From NCBI RefSeq assembly GCF_029714405.1, contig NZ_CP121650.1:7259001-7323000 (forward strand): a stretch of 64,000 nt of DNA. Direction: 5' to 3'. Both the position numbers and the translations under genes were made by a program. A model generated the notes under the pieces. The model worked only from the letters and a program-made list of their open reading frames with translations, was not told the DNA's origin and did not search any database. Of the stretch, positions 27,937-36,257 are shown one piece after another; within the stretch, counting starts at the first letter, position 1; each line of letters begins with the position of its first letter. The stretch is from Bradyrhizobium sp. CB82. GTDB taxonomy: Bacteria > Pseudomonadota > Alphaproteobacteria > Rhizobiales > Xanthobacteraceae.

Positions 27937-29586
27937 TCAGGACTCCAGCAGATCCTGAACGCGCCGCATGAAGACGCCGTGGCAGGCCTCATCCGGCGTC
28001 GCGTAGATCCGGTCCTCGACTACACGCGGCGCCACGCCGCGATGTCCGGATAGAGCGACGATGCGATAGCCTTCGAAGCGTTCCACGGCCATGATGGCGT
28101 ACTTCTCCACCTGAGGACGAGTGCGGAAGTAGATCAGCAGCCGTTCCAGCGCCTCACTGTGCTGCCCGTTGAGGGAATGGCGATGCTCCTCGATGATCTC
28201 CGGCGACACCAGCGTCTTGAGATGGTCGCGGGTCATCTTGTCGTGGCGCCGCTGGTAGATGACGCTCTTGTCGTCGGCCTCGGTCGCCTCCTCGGGTAGC
28301 ATCTCGCCGCCCTTCTCCGCTCGGGTCGATCGCCGCTCGCTCTTCTTCTTGTCGCGCCAGGCACGGAACTGCGCTTTGATCCCGAACAGCCCGTTGCGGA
28401 GGTAAAGCACGACCAGGAGCATGATGAGCCCGATGATCATGAAACGAGCCGGTCCCCACGTATTCAGCACCTGGTCGAAGAATACAACGATGAGGGTGCC
28501 GACCACCGCCCCTTCCGCACGTCCAACGCCACCGATCACCAGCATGGCGAGGCCGAGCAGCACGGTATCGAAGTTGAAGATCGAGAACGCCACGCCGCCG
28601 AAATTCGAGGTGTAGAATCCGCCGATGAAGCCCAGCGCCGCAGATGAGATGAGGAACACCCAGACGCGCGCCTGGCGAAAGTTGACTCCCGTCGCCTCGG
28701 CGAAGGCCTCGCGCTTTTCGGGCGCCATGCGAAGGATTCGTCCAAGCCTGCGGCCGTTGACGAACCGGTAGAGCAGCAACGCGAGCAGCATCAGGCCGAA
28801 GCAGGCGTAATACGCCAGGAGCAGCTGACCGAGCTGCGACCAGTCTTCCGGTATATAGGTCCTGGCGCCATACAGGCCGCCATTCGCGGACCCGAACTCC
28901 TTCGACGTCACGAAGTAGACCCGGCAGAGCTCGTTGAGCCCAAGGGTGAGAAGCGCATAATAGAATCCGTCGAGCCGCGTGGCCGGCAGCGCGATGATCC
29001 CGCCGAAGACCAGCCCTACCAGCGCGCCGATCGGCGGCAACAACCACCAGGGTAATGCGAACTTGACCGCAAGCAATGCCGTGACGAACGCGGCCGTCCC
29101 GACGACTGCATAGGTGGCGAGCGAAAAGACGCCCGCAGTGCCCATGATGAGCATCCAGCACAGACTGATGGCGGAATAGATGCCGAAGGTGGCTCCCGCC
29201 GTCAGCAGCGTGTTCTGCAGATCGCCGGGCGTGAACAGGGGAGCGATCGCCAGCGCAAGAAGCCCCAACATCCACCAGATCGGCCGCTTGTCGACGATCG
29301 TCTTCTCCGCGCGCAAGGTCTTTGGGTTATACTCCCCGCGCAGGCGAAGCACGCGGCGACGCGTCGGCCAGTAGCGAAGACGATTCCACATCGTTCCGCC
29401 GTGGCCTGGCCATTTGTAGTAGTAGCGAAGACGGCCGACGGCATTCAGCTTCGTCGCCGATCGACGAGTTCTTTCCCAGACCTCCTGGTGGCTGCGGAAC
29501 GGAATGGTCGGAAGCTCTTCGACGTCACGCTTGCCGCCCCAGACGAAGAGCGGATTGCGCCACTTGACGCCGCTATCAATTGACAT
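27937..29586 (-). CDS. LivM-type ABC permease fused to a dimethylformamidase alpha subunit
   Basis: One uninterrupted 549-residue frame. Residues 1-105 are a soluble, basic extension. About 105-410 are a LivM-like branched-chain-type permease (CWMLIMGTAGVFSLATYA, DGFYYALLTLGLNELCRVYF, MAPEKREAFAEATGVN). A Lys/Arg-rich linker (about 411-428) leads into residues 429-549, a complete dimethylformamidase alpha subunit (LVSPEIIEEHRHSLNGQHSE, RLLIYFRTRP, CHGVFMRRVQ). An internal ATG at 28302, after GGAGAAGGGCGGCGAG, could also yield the free 121-residue subunit. LivM members usually end near residue 330-420, so the fusion is real in sequence. The following gene is the matching beta subunit. Confidence 0.85.
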   Translation of the reverse strand: MSIDSGVKWRNPLFVWGGKRDVEELPTIPFRSHQEVWERTRRSATKLNAVGRLRYYYKWPGHGGTMWNRLRYWPTRRRVLRLRGEYNPKTLRAEKTIVDKRPIWWMLGLLALAIAPLFTPGDLQNTLLTAGATFGIYSAISLCWMLIMGTAGVFSLATYAVVGTAAFVTALLAVKFALPWWLLPPIGALVGLVFGGIIALPATRLDGFYYALLTLGLNELCRVYFVTSKEFGSANGGLYGARTYIPEDWSQLGQLLLAYYACFGLMLLALLLYRFVNGRRLGRILRMAPEKREAFAEATGVNFRQARVWVFLISSAALGFIGGFYTSNFGGVAFSIFNFDTVLLGLAMLVIGGVGRAEGAVVGTLIVVFFDQVLNTWGPARFMIIGLIMLLVVLYLRNGLFGIKAQFRAWRDKKKSERRSTRAEKGGEMLPEEATEADDKSVIYQRRHDKMTRDHLKTLVSPEIIEEHRHSLNGQHSEALERLLIYFRTRPQVEKYAIMAVERFEGYRIVALSGHRGVAPRVVEDRIYATPDEACHGVFMRRVQDLLES

Positions 29587-29589
29587 TGC

Positions 29590-30471
29590 TCAGGCCTCCC
29601 TCGCCTTGTCGAGCAGCCCGGCGATGCCGCGCGGACGGACCAAGAGGATGACGATGATCACAACGAACTGGGTGATGAGAACGTAGCGGCCGCCGATCGA
29701 TATGCCCGTCAGCGCCTCGTTCAGGCCGAGCACGATCGCCGCGATAACGGCGCCGCGCACGCTGCCCAGCCCGCCGCAAAGCGCAATGCTGACGCCCTTG
29801 ATCATCGGCATCAGTCCGCCGAACGGCGAAATATAGTAGGTTTGGGAGAGGAGAACGGCCGCGAGGCCCGCCAACCCGCCCGTGATGCCCATGACGTAAA
29901 ACGAGGTTCGCCGAACGCCGATGCCGACGATGGATGCCGCATGCGGATTCATCATCATGGCGCGGATTTCGAGGCCGCGGCGGCTCGACTGCATCCACCT
30001 CAGAACGACCGCCAATATCAGGACGGATGTCGCCACGTTCCCGACCTTGTCCGCGGTGAAGACCACACCCGGCAAGGACACCGACCAGTTGCCGAAGATT
30101 TCAGGCAGGCTCTTCGATCGCGGGCCGAACCACCAGAGCAGGAATTGCGTGCCGATCAGATTGATCGCGAGCGTCGCAATCAGACCCCGAATGGTGAAGT
30201 TTGGTTTGTCGTGGATCGGTATGAACCCAACCGCACAGATGACCACTCCCCCGAGCGCGCCTGCGAGGATACCCGCGGCCAGTACTGCAGGCCCCGATGT
30301 GGAGACATGCTGGGCAAACAGCCAGGCGCCATAGCCCGCGAATGCAAATATGAAGCCGTAGGCGAGGTTGAGCAGGCCGAGGCTCGACCACGTGATCGAA
30401 ATTCCGATCGCAAGCGTGCCGTAAATGCACGCAAGGACGATGGTGTTGCTGACGATGAACCAGATATCCAC
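29590..30471 (-). CDS. LivH-type ABC permease
   Basis: A 293-residue branched-chain amino-acid-type permease with about eight membrane segments. The features are SNTIVLACIYGTLAIGISIT at the N-terminus, the LRWMQSSRRGLEIRAMMMNP loop, and VSIALCGGLGSVRGAVIAAI near the C-terminus. It starts three bases from the ATPase stop, and the fused LivM gene follows three bases after its own stop. It pairs with the LivM part to form the membrane channel, probably for an amide or urea-like compound (inference from the neighbours). Confidence 0.87.
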   Translation of the reverse strand: MDIWFIVSNTIVLACIYGTLAIGISITWSSLGLLNLAYGFIFAFAGYGAWLFAQHVSTSGPAVLAAGILAGALGGVVICAVGFIPIHDKPNFTIRGLIATLAINLIGTQFLLWWFGPRSKSLPEIFGNWSVSLPGVVFTADKVGNVATSVLILAVVLRWMQSSRRGLEIRAMMMNPHAASIVGIGVRRTSFYVMGITGGLAGLAAVLLSQTYYISPFGGLMPMIKGVSIALCGGLGSVRGAVIAAIVLGLNEALTGISIGGRYVLITQFVVIIVILLVRPRGIAGLLDKAREA

Positions 30472-30474
30472 GTT

Positions 30475-31242
30475 TTACGCCTTTCGATAAACGTTCAACG
30501 CGAGTGCCGCCGAAGCCTCACCCTTGAGCTTTCCGACATGCATGCCGATGACGCGATCGACCCGTCCCTCGAGCAGCGCAACGTTCTGCTCCGCAATGAT
30601 CATCGCGGCATTCCCGAGCTTGACAGCCATCAGTGCGTTGATCACGCTCTTGCCGATCTTGGGTGCCAGCCCGAGCGATGGCTCGTCGACGAGGAAGAGC
30701 GACGCATCCGTCATCAGGCCGCGGCCGATCGACACCATGCGCCGTTCGCCGCCCGACAGGCGCCCCACGGGTACGCCCATCAGCTTCCGCAACGGTGGAA
30801 ATATCTCCAGGATGCGGAGCTTGCGCGCAGCGCGATCGCGCCAGGCCGCCGCGGTGTAGGCCCCGGAATCGAGATGCTCCTCGACGGTCAGGCCATGGAA
30901 GATCTCGTCGCCTTGAGGAATCAACGCCAATCCTGCGCGCACGATCTCGTGGGTGTAGCGCCCCGGCCCCTGGCTTCGCGTGCGACCGACCTCCCTGCCG
31001 TTCAGCTTGATCGAGCCGCGCTGCCAGCCGGTAAGTCCGGCGATTGCATAGAACAGGGTCGACTTGCCATGGCCATTCAAGCCGACGATGCCGATCCGCT
31101 CCCCACACTGAACGACGAGGTCGAGATCGTGGATGACGCGAACCGGCCCATAGCCTGCGGACAGTCGCTTGACGTTCAGGACCTCGCGCTGCGGCTGACG
31201 CGCCGGAGCGCCCGGCAAATGGTTGCTCACGGAGATATTCAT
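30475..31242 (-). CDS. LivF-type ABC ATPase
   Basis: A 255-residue ATPase. Walker A is GLNGHGKST, with His where Ala or Gly is commoner. The Q-loop is in ALIPQGDEIFHGLTVEEHL, the signature is LSGGERRMVSIGRGL, and Walker B is LFLVDEPSLGLAP. The LivF class is recognised by EEHL and PSLGLAP. Its ATG overlaps the stop of the LivG-type gene (ATGA). It works as a heterodimer with that protein. Confidence 0.88.
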   Translation of the reverse strand: MNISVSNHLPGAPARQPQREVLNVKRLSAGYGPVRVIHDLDLVVQCGERIGIVGLNGHGKSTLFYAIAGLTGWQRGSIKLNGREVGRTRSQGPGRYTHEIVRAGLALIPQGDEIFHGLTVEEHLDSGAYTAAAWRDRAARKLRILEIFPPLRKLMGVPVGRLSGGERRMVSIGRGLMTDASLFLVDEPSLGLAPKIGKSVINALMAVKLGNAAMIIAEQNVALLEGRVDRVIGMHVGKLKGEASAALALNVYRKA

Positions 31243-32015
31243 GCATCGGCCTCTTCGCTGAAATCCTCGAAGTAGGCCGCGTGGACCTTCGGGTCCGCCA
31301 TGACGTCGTCCATCAGCCCCTCGGAAATGACCTCCCCGGCATCCATTACCAGAATGCGGTCCGCGATCGTCCCGAGGAGCTCGATGCGGTGCTCGACGAT
31401 GAGGATCGCAATGTTCATTTCCTTGGCGAGGATCCGCAGCAGAGTATCGATCTCGTCGACCTCCGAATTGATCAGGCCGGCCGCCGGCTCATCCAGCAGC
31501 AGCAACGAGGGCCGGCGCATCAGCAGGCAGGCCAGCAGCAATTTGCGCCGGTTGAAGGTCTCGAGCTGCGTCGCCGGCGTATCGTCACTGATCTTCAGAC
31601 CGACGAGATCGGCGCCATATTCAGCATCGAACCTGGTGAGAAACGGACGATGAGCCTGACGCGCCGCCTTGAACGTCTCGCCGACGGTCAGTTCGTCAGG
31701 GACCACCGGCGTCTGGAACGTGCGGCCGATCCCCAGGCGCGAGCGGGAATACAACGGCAAGCCCGTAACATTCTCGCCCTTGAACCACACTGAGCCGCTC
31801 TTTGGCGGCATACGGCCAGAGAGGATTTCAAACAGACTGGTCTTGCCCGCGCCGTTCGGTCCGATGATGCCCAGCACTTCCCCGGCCTCAACATGCAGGT
31901 TGATATCGCGGAGGATCTCGCGACCGCCGAGATCGAGCGAGATGCCGCTGCAGGAGAACAGGGCGGCCTTTCCGCCCTGTTCAGCCGTACCGTTTCGTGA
32001 GAGTTGTCTGAGCAT
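31239..32015 (-). CDS. LivG-type ABC ATPase
   Basis: A 258-residue ATPase. Walker A is GPNGAGKTS, followed by LFEILSGRMPPKSG and the LivG-type QTPVVPDELTVGETF. The signature region is degenerate (LETFNRRKLLLACLLMRRP in place of a normal LSGGQ), while Walker B is intact (LLLLDEPAAGL). The ATG at 32015 overlaps the stop of the binding-protein gene (TGATG). GTGs at 32024 and 32027 are alternatives. The missing LSGGQ may weaken one ATP site of the LivFG pair. Confidence 0.85.
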   Translation of the reverse strand: MLRQLSRNGTAEQGGKAALFSCSGISLDLGGREILRDINLHVEAGEVLGIIGPNGAGKTSLFEILSGRMPPKSGSVWFKGENVTGLPLYSRSRLGIGRTFQTPVVPDELTVGETFKAARQAHRPFLTRFDAEYGADLVGLKISDDTPATQLETFNRRKLLLACLLMRRPSLLLLDEPAAGLINSEVDEIDTLLRILAKEMNIAILIVEHRIELLGTIADRILVMDAGEVISEGLMDDVMADPKVHAAYFEDFSEEADA

Positions 32016-33298
32016 CAGCTCCACCACGGCGCAGAGCTCAGCTTCGTTTCCGAGACCGGACCGGGATAGACGATCTTGTGCTCGCCACCCTGGATCTGGA
32101 CATAGAGCTGCGCGACGCCGGCCTCGAGCTTGCGCGCCTGCAATTCGTCCCCCCCATTGTCTGGGAAATGGAGCGCTTCCTGATATGGGTTGCCCATATC
32201 GACGTAGCCGCAGACGCCGCGTTGCGGGTTGGCCCGGATCCAGTCGCAGACCTCCCTGAACTTCCGGGGATCGCCGACCGCTTCCCAGGCCTTCTTGAGG
32301 TAGTAGGTCTGATCGTAGGCAATGCCGGTGTAGGCAAGCCCGGCAATGCCGGGGAAACGCTTCTTGTACTTCTGCCTGTAGGCGAGCCCCCTCTCGTCAC
32401 CATAGATGCCCATGGTCGTGCCCCAGACGAAGCCGTTCGCCGCCGAACCGGCAAGCTCGAGGAATTCCGGCTGCGAGGGGCCGTACTGAAGATAGACGAG
32501 CGAATCGCGCACCGGGCTTGCCACAAACTGTTTGCAGAAAGCGGCGTATTCAGCAGCCACCCAATGGTCCACCATGATCGCGGCGGCATCGACCTCCTTC
32601 ATCTCGCGAATGACCGGTGCCCAGTCCTGCACGGGATACTGGATATCCGTAATGCGGGCGACTTCGAACTTGCCGCGCCGCTTGATCGCTTCCTGGGCCG
32701 CACGCGATATCGTTTGGCAGTAACCGATCTGCTCCTGAATGATATGAACCTTGCGGTTCTTTGGTTTCCAGACGCCCCCCTGCTCCTGGTCTTCCAGCCA
32801 GAGAGCGTAGCTCCATCCATAGTTCACCTCAGACGGACAAAACTGGAAGATGTGGCTGTATTTATCCGGTTGCTCTTTCACGGCAGAGGTGCCGGCGCGT
32901 TGTGCGTTTCCGTTGATGTAGGGACATTTGTACTTCACGGTCGCGTCCATCGCCGGCAACGGGACGAGCGTAAAAGCAAAGGAGATCGCGTCGACCTTGG
33001 CGTCCACGCAGGCGGCAAGCGCCTGCTTGGAGGATTCCGGCGAAAGAACGTTCATGTCGGTTGTGAACAGCTTTAGCGGCCTCCCGAGGATGCCGCCTGC
33101 AGCATTGATCTCTTCCATCGCCAGCGTCGTGCCATTCAGGAAATCCTGATGATCCGCAACACCGGCAGCGGCCGTCTGACAGTAGGGAACGCCGAGAACG
33201 ATCGGCTGCGCCGCAAGCGCCGGCCGTCCAACGAATGGCGCAGCGATAGCCGCGCCGATGCCCGCAGTCACTGAACGCCTGGTGAGTCCCAAAACCAT
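32015..33298 (-). CDS. Liv/urea-type ABC solute-binding protein
   Basis: A 427-residue periplasmic binding protein with a twin-arginine-like signal (LTRRSVTAGIGAAIAAPFVG, cleavage near ALA). The mature protein has the type I two-domain fold: VLGVPYCQTAAAGVADHQ, then EEINAAGGILGRPLKLFTTD. It is nearer to the amide/urea-binding AmiC and UrtA-like group than to LivJ in overall look. A strong AGGAGG lies eight bases before the ATG at 33298. It is first in the operon that carries the permeases and the dimethylformamidase genes, so its ligand is probably the amide substrate (inference). Confidence 0.83.
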   Translation of the reverse strand: MVLGLTRRSVTAGIGAAIAAPFVGRPALAAQPIVLGVPYCQTAAAGVADHQDFLNGTTLAMEEINAAGGILGRPLKLFTTDMNVLSPESSKQALAACVDAKVDAISFAFTLVPLPAMDATVKYKCPYINGNAQRAGTSAVKEQPDKYSHIFQFCPSEVNYGWSYALWLEDQEQGGVWKPKNRKVHIIQEQIGYCQTISRAAQEAIKRRGKFEVARITDIQYPVQDWAPVIREMKEVDAAAIMVDHWVAAEYAAFCKQFVASPVRDSLVYLQYGPSQPEFLELAGSAANGFVWGTTMGIYGDERGLAYRQKYKKRFPGIAGLAYTGIAYDQTYYLKKAWEAVGDPRKFREVCDWIRANPQRGVCGYVDMGNPYQEALHFPDNGGDELQARKLEAGVAQLYVQIQGGEHKIVYPGPVSETKLSSAPWWS

Positions 33299-33493
33299 CT
33301 GAGTGACCTCCTGCAATCGCGCGCGTGGGTTCTCGGCATCGCAACCGAGACCGGCCGGATTTCATGTGAATGACGACGGCGCATCCATGCGACCGCCGGG
33401 TGATTGCGGCCCTGGACCTGCATCCGGATGACCGGACTGGTGAAGTACAGTCGAACCGCGCAATCGAAGCTTCGGTTTCCCGGCGATTTTCAG

Positions 33494-33515
33494 CAATACG
33501 TCAGCTGACCGATTT
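33494..33515 (+). promoter_or_regulatory. Conserved island element, copy 1 (perfect GTCAGCTGAC palindrome)
   Basis: This is the first of three copies of an element reading CAATACGTCAGYTGACCGAT. This copy has a perfect ten-base palindrome GTCAGCTGAC. It lies 196 bases upstream of the binding-protein ATG in the divergent region with the LuxR gene. The other copies precede the copper amine oxidase and the acyl-CoA ligase. The shared position in three promoters suggests an operator for one regulator. Confidence 0.7.
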
Positions 33516-33857
33516 TGGAGCCGGTCGGGACGGGCCAGGAGGTGATCCAGAACCTACGCTGCGGGCGCGAACAGGGCTTGGGGTGATAACTTGCGCAGCA
33601 AGCCAAGCCCAGATTTTCATCAGTCGACGGCGTTGCAGCCCTTTTGCGTCAGAATTGCTGGCCCTGATTGTGACACTGCTTTGACTAAAGGAATGACCGC
33701 CTCTAACATGCAATTGCAGCTTTCGCCTCCGCTTGTGGCTTCGATCCAGGACGGTCGAGATCGGCGGAGCGAATGGCCACTGTAGCGATGTGGCACCTCG
33801 AATTGGTTGGCGCGGTCCTTGCTCTTAGACCGCGGAGGTCTCCGCAATCCCGCCGGG

Positions 33858-33874
33858 GCTAACGGATAGTTAGC
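33858..33874. promoter_or_regulatory. GCTAAC-N5-GTTAGC palindrome upstream of luxR
   Basis: GCTAAC and GTTAGC flank GGATA in a perfect six-base inverted repeat, 63 bases before the LuxR start. The part CGGATAGTTAG recurs exactly at 38493-38503, upstream of the copper amine oxidase. It may be a second operator type for autoregulation; this is inference. Confidence 0.45.
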
Positions 33875-33936
33875 GGCCAAGAAGAAGATTCGATCACGAA
33901 CCGTCGGCAAGATCTTTCACGAGCTGGAGGCTCACC

Positions 33937-34972
33937 GTGAAATCGGCAGCGATCGACCATACGATGACAGCAGCAATACGGCTCGATACACCGGCGGCAG
34001 CCCTGAATGATCAGATCATTGATCAGGCAACGCAGGTAACCCGTCTGTTGCGCGAGTTCGTGAGGAGCGAGGCGATCGCCCTGGTCGCGATGGATCCGAT
34101 ATCCCGAACCCATCGCTTTCTGGCCGTCGACGGGTATACGGACAGAACGATGTCCTACGTGCTCGACGGATTCCCTAACTCATGCCCGGCTTACGCCATC
34201 GCGCGCGAGAAGGACACGCACTCACTGCGGTGGCGAGACTACAAGCGTGACTGGAATCTCAATTTGCCAGATACATTCACCGCTCAGGAATACCTGATGC
34301 CGGATGGATTCAGGGAAGGCTCGACGATGTGCCTGCGCGTCGCGGATGGCCGCTACATCGGGGCCATCCACATGAGCTGGTCCAAGGAGGCGCACGCCAA
34401 GGACGAGCACCGCGAGATGACGGAGCGCTTCCGCCCGATTCTGCTGAACATCTGCGATCAGCTCAGGACACCACAGCTTCTGGCCGATGAGCTGGCGCCA
34501 GGCGCCTACGCGATCGCGGTCTCGCCGAACGGTTTTGCATTTCACTTACCCAACCGCAGTCCGGGACCCCATCTCATCGAGGGCGGAGAGCTTCGTCGGC
34601 TCGTGCTGGAGAAGGCGAAGTCCGCCAGAGCTCAACGTTTCGTCTGGCCGGACGAGGCCGGCCGCTGCCACCAGGTCACGATCACGCCCTGCCGCGGAAA
34701 TATCCTCCTTATCACTGAGCAATGCATTCGCTGGCCGTATAATCTCTCGCTTCGGGAGATTCAGATCCTGCATCTCGTGACCAGTGGCGCTTCAAATCCC
34801 AACATCGCCGAGCAACTCTTCGTGTCGCCCCGCACGGTTTCCACGCATATCGAGCACATCCTCGAAGATGAGCTGCGACTCGCGCACGCGACTCGCGGCA
34901 CTTGCGGTGTCCGAAGGACTGCTGCTGGCGGAGTCCCCTTCCCGGCGGTCTCGGAACCTCGCCGGCCATTGA
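33937..34972 (+). pseudogene. LuxR-family regulator with a frameshift in the DNA-binding domain
   Basis: Residues 1 to about 260 form a GAF/autoinducer-like sensory part. The C-terminal LuxR helix-turn-helix is normal through LSLREIQILHLVTSGASNPN, IAEQLFVSPRTVSTHIEHIL. Immediately after (about 34862-34868) the frame goes off family. Translation in the next frame restores the expected last helix and tail (KMSCDSRTRLAALAVSEGLL, ending NLAGH at 34972). So two bases are missing, or one added. Read without correction the frame runs to 35214, across the end of the convergent MFS gene. A LuxR-type activator is known, as I recall, for dimethylformamidase genes in other degraders. The defect might be a sequencing error. 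Confidence 0.75.
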
Positions 34973-34987
34973 CGGGCCGCGACCACG

Positions 34988-36157
34988 TCAGCCGGATGGC
35001 GCGTCTTGCGCGGGCGCATCCCTCAGAAGCACCACGAGCCCCGCGGCCACGAGGCAGGCAAGGCCAACGCAGGCGAATCCGACCGCATAGGCTGCGAGAC
35101 CAAGGGCTCCGACCCCGGCAGAGGCAATCGTGGCTCCTGCCAGGTGTGCGACCGTCATCCAGCCCATCGCTCTGCCGACGCGGCACATGCCGAGATTTCC
35201 GGACATCAGCCTGATGAGCGCAGGAAACGTCAGTGCCGCATCGAGGCCATAGAGCGCGCCGAACCGGGCCAATTCGACAACGCTGAAGCCGGTAAACGGA
35301 AGCCAAAGCAAGAGGAGCGCGCGGAGCACGAAATAGACCGCCAGCAGCGTTTGCGCGGGATAACGATCCGCGAGATATCCGCTCACCGTGCTTCCGATCG
35401 CGCCGCCGATCACAACGATGGCCATTACGTCGGCGCTCGACGAGAGGCTGAGGCCCGCGCCCATGCAGAGCATACCGAGCCGGCCGTCGATCAAGCCAGA
35501 TGTCGACGCGCCGCAGATGCAGAAGACCGTTGCCAGGGCCCAGAACCGCCAGTTCTTCCCCGTTGGACACGGTGACGCGTATCGGTTGGGCTTGGGCTTC
35601 TGTGGAGTGGCTCCTCGTCCGGATGCAGGGACAAGAGCGACTGCGAAGGCCGTGGCCAGCACGCCGACGGCGGCGGCCTGGAACACGAAGCACCAATCGA
35701 GCGCACTGACCGCGCGCGATGCCACCAGCAGTCCCGCCGCCGATCCCAGCAACTGCATCGACGCCAGGAGACCGGAGCGTGTGCCGCAATGCGACGCGTC
35801 GCCACGACTCCCGACTATCGCGCCTAGAAGGGAGGCGCTCAAAGAGCCACTGAATCCAACGCCCAGTCCCCAGGCCACAGCGAGGTGCCATGGCGACGTC
35901 GCGCGCGTCGTCGATGCAAGCGATAGCGCAAGGAGAACCAGGCTGGCGACCAGCGGCGATCGAACGCCCCATCGTTCGAGGCCATGCGCCGCGAACGGCG
36001 ATGCGCATGCGGAGACTGCGACGCCGAGCGTAATCGGCCAGGCCACGTCGGAGGTTTGCCACCCCAGGTCCTGCTGGATGGGGACGGCCAGCAACGCGGG
36101 GAGGACGCGCGCGGCCGAGCCTGCAAAGATCGCGAAAGCGAAGATTGCAGAGGTCAT
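34988..36157 (-). CDS. Major facilitator superfamily transporter
   Basis: A 389-residue MFS protein with about 12 hydrophobic segments, starting MTSAIFAFAIFAGSAARV. PITLGVAVSACASPFAAHGL leads into the first cytoplasmic loop, and GGAIGSTVSGYLADRYP is the equivalent loop of the second half. Longer in-frame starts exist up to 36340, but they add a non-hydrophobic Arg-rich stretch and were not used. The ribosome-binding site is weak. It is convergent with the LuxR gene and 100 bases downstream of the amine oxidase gene on the same strand. It may carry an amine or an acid of the pathway. Confidence 0.75.
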   Translation of the reverse strand: MTSAIFAFAIFAGSAARVLPALLAVPIQQDLGWQTSDVAWPITLGVAVSACASPFAAHGLERWGVRSPLVASLVLLALSLASTTRATSPWHLAVAWGLGVGFSGSLSASLLGAIVGSRGDASHCGTRSGLLASMQLLGSAAGLLVASRAVSALDWCFVFQAAAVGVLATAFAVALVPASGRGATPQKPKPNRYASPCPTGKNWRFWALATVFCICGASTSGLIDGRLGMLCMGAGLSLSSSADVMAIVVIGGAIGSTVSGYLADRYPAQTLLAVYFVLRALLLLWLPFTGFSVVELARFGALYGLDAALTFPALIRLMSGNLGMCRVGRAMGWMTVAHLAGATIASAGVGALGLAAYAVGFACVGLACLVAAGLVVLLRDAPAQDAPSG

Positions 36158-36257
36158 CGACTTAGAGCGCGCTGCCCATCCAACCGACGAGAGGCGACCG
36201 GCCCGCGATGCCGGTCGGACGAGCTGCGATGCAACAGATCCGGTAGCGAGCCGTGCC

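Noticed and set aside
33790..33810. Sigma-54-like sequence TGGCACCTCGAATTGG before luxR
   Set aside because: The -12 element is TTGG at the wrong spacing and lacks the GC; I do not consider it a real promoter.
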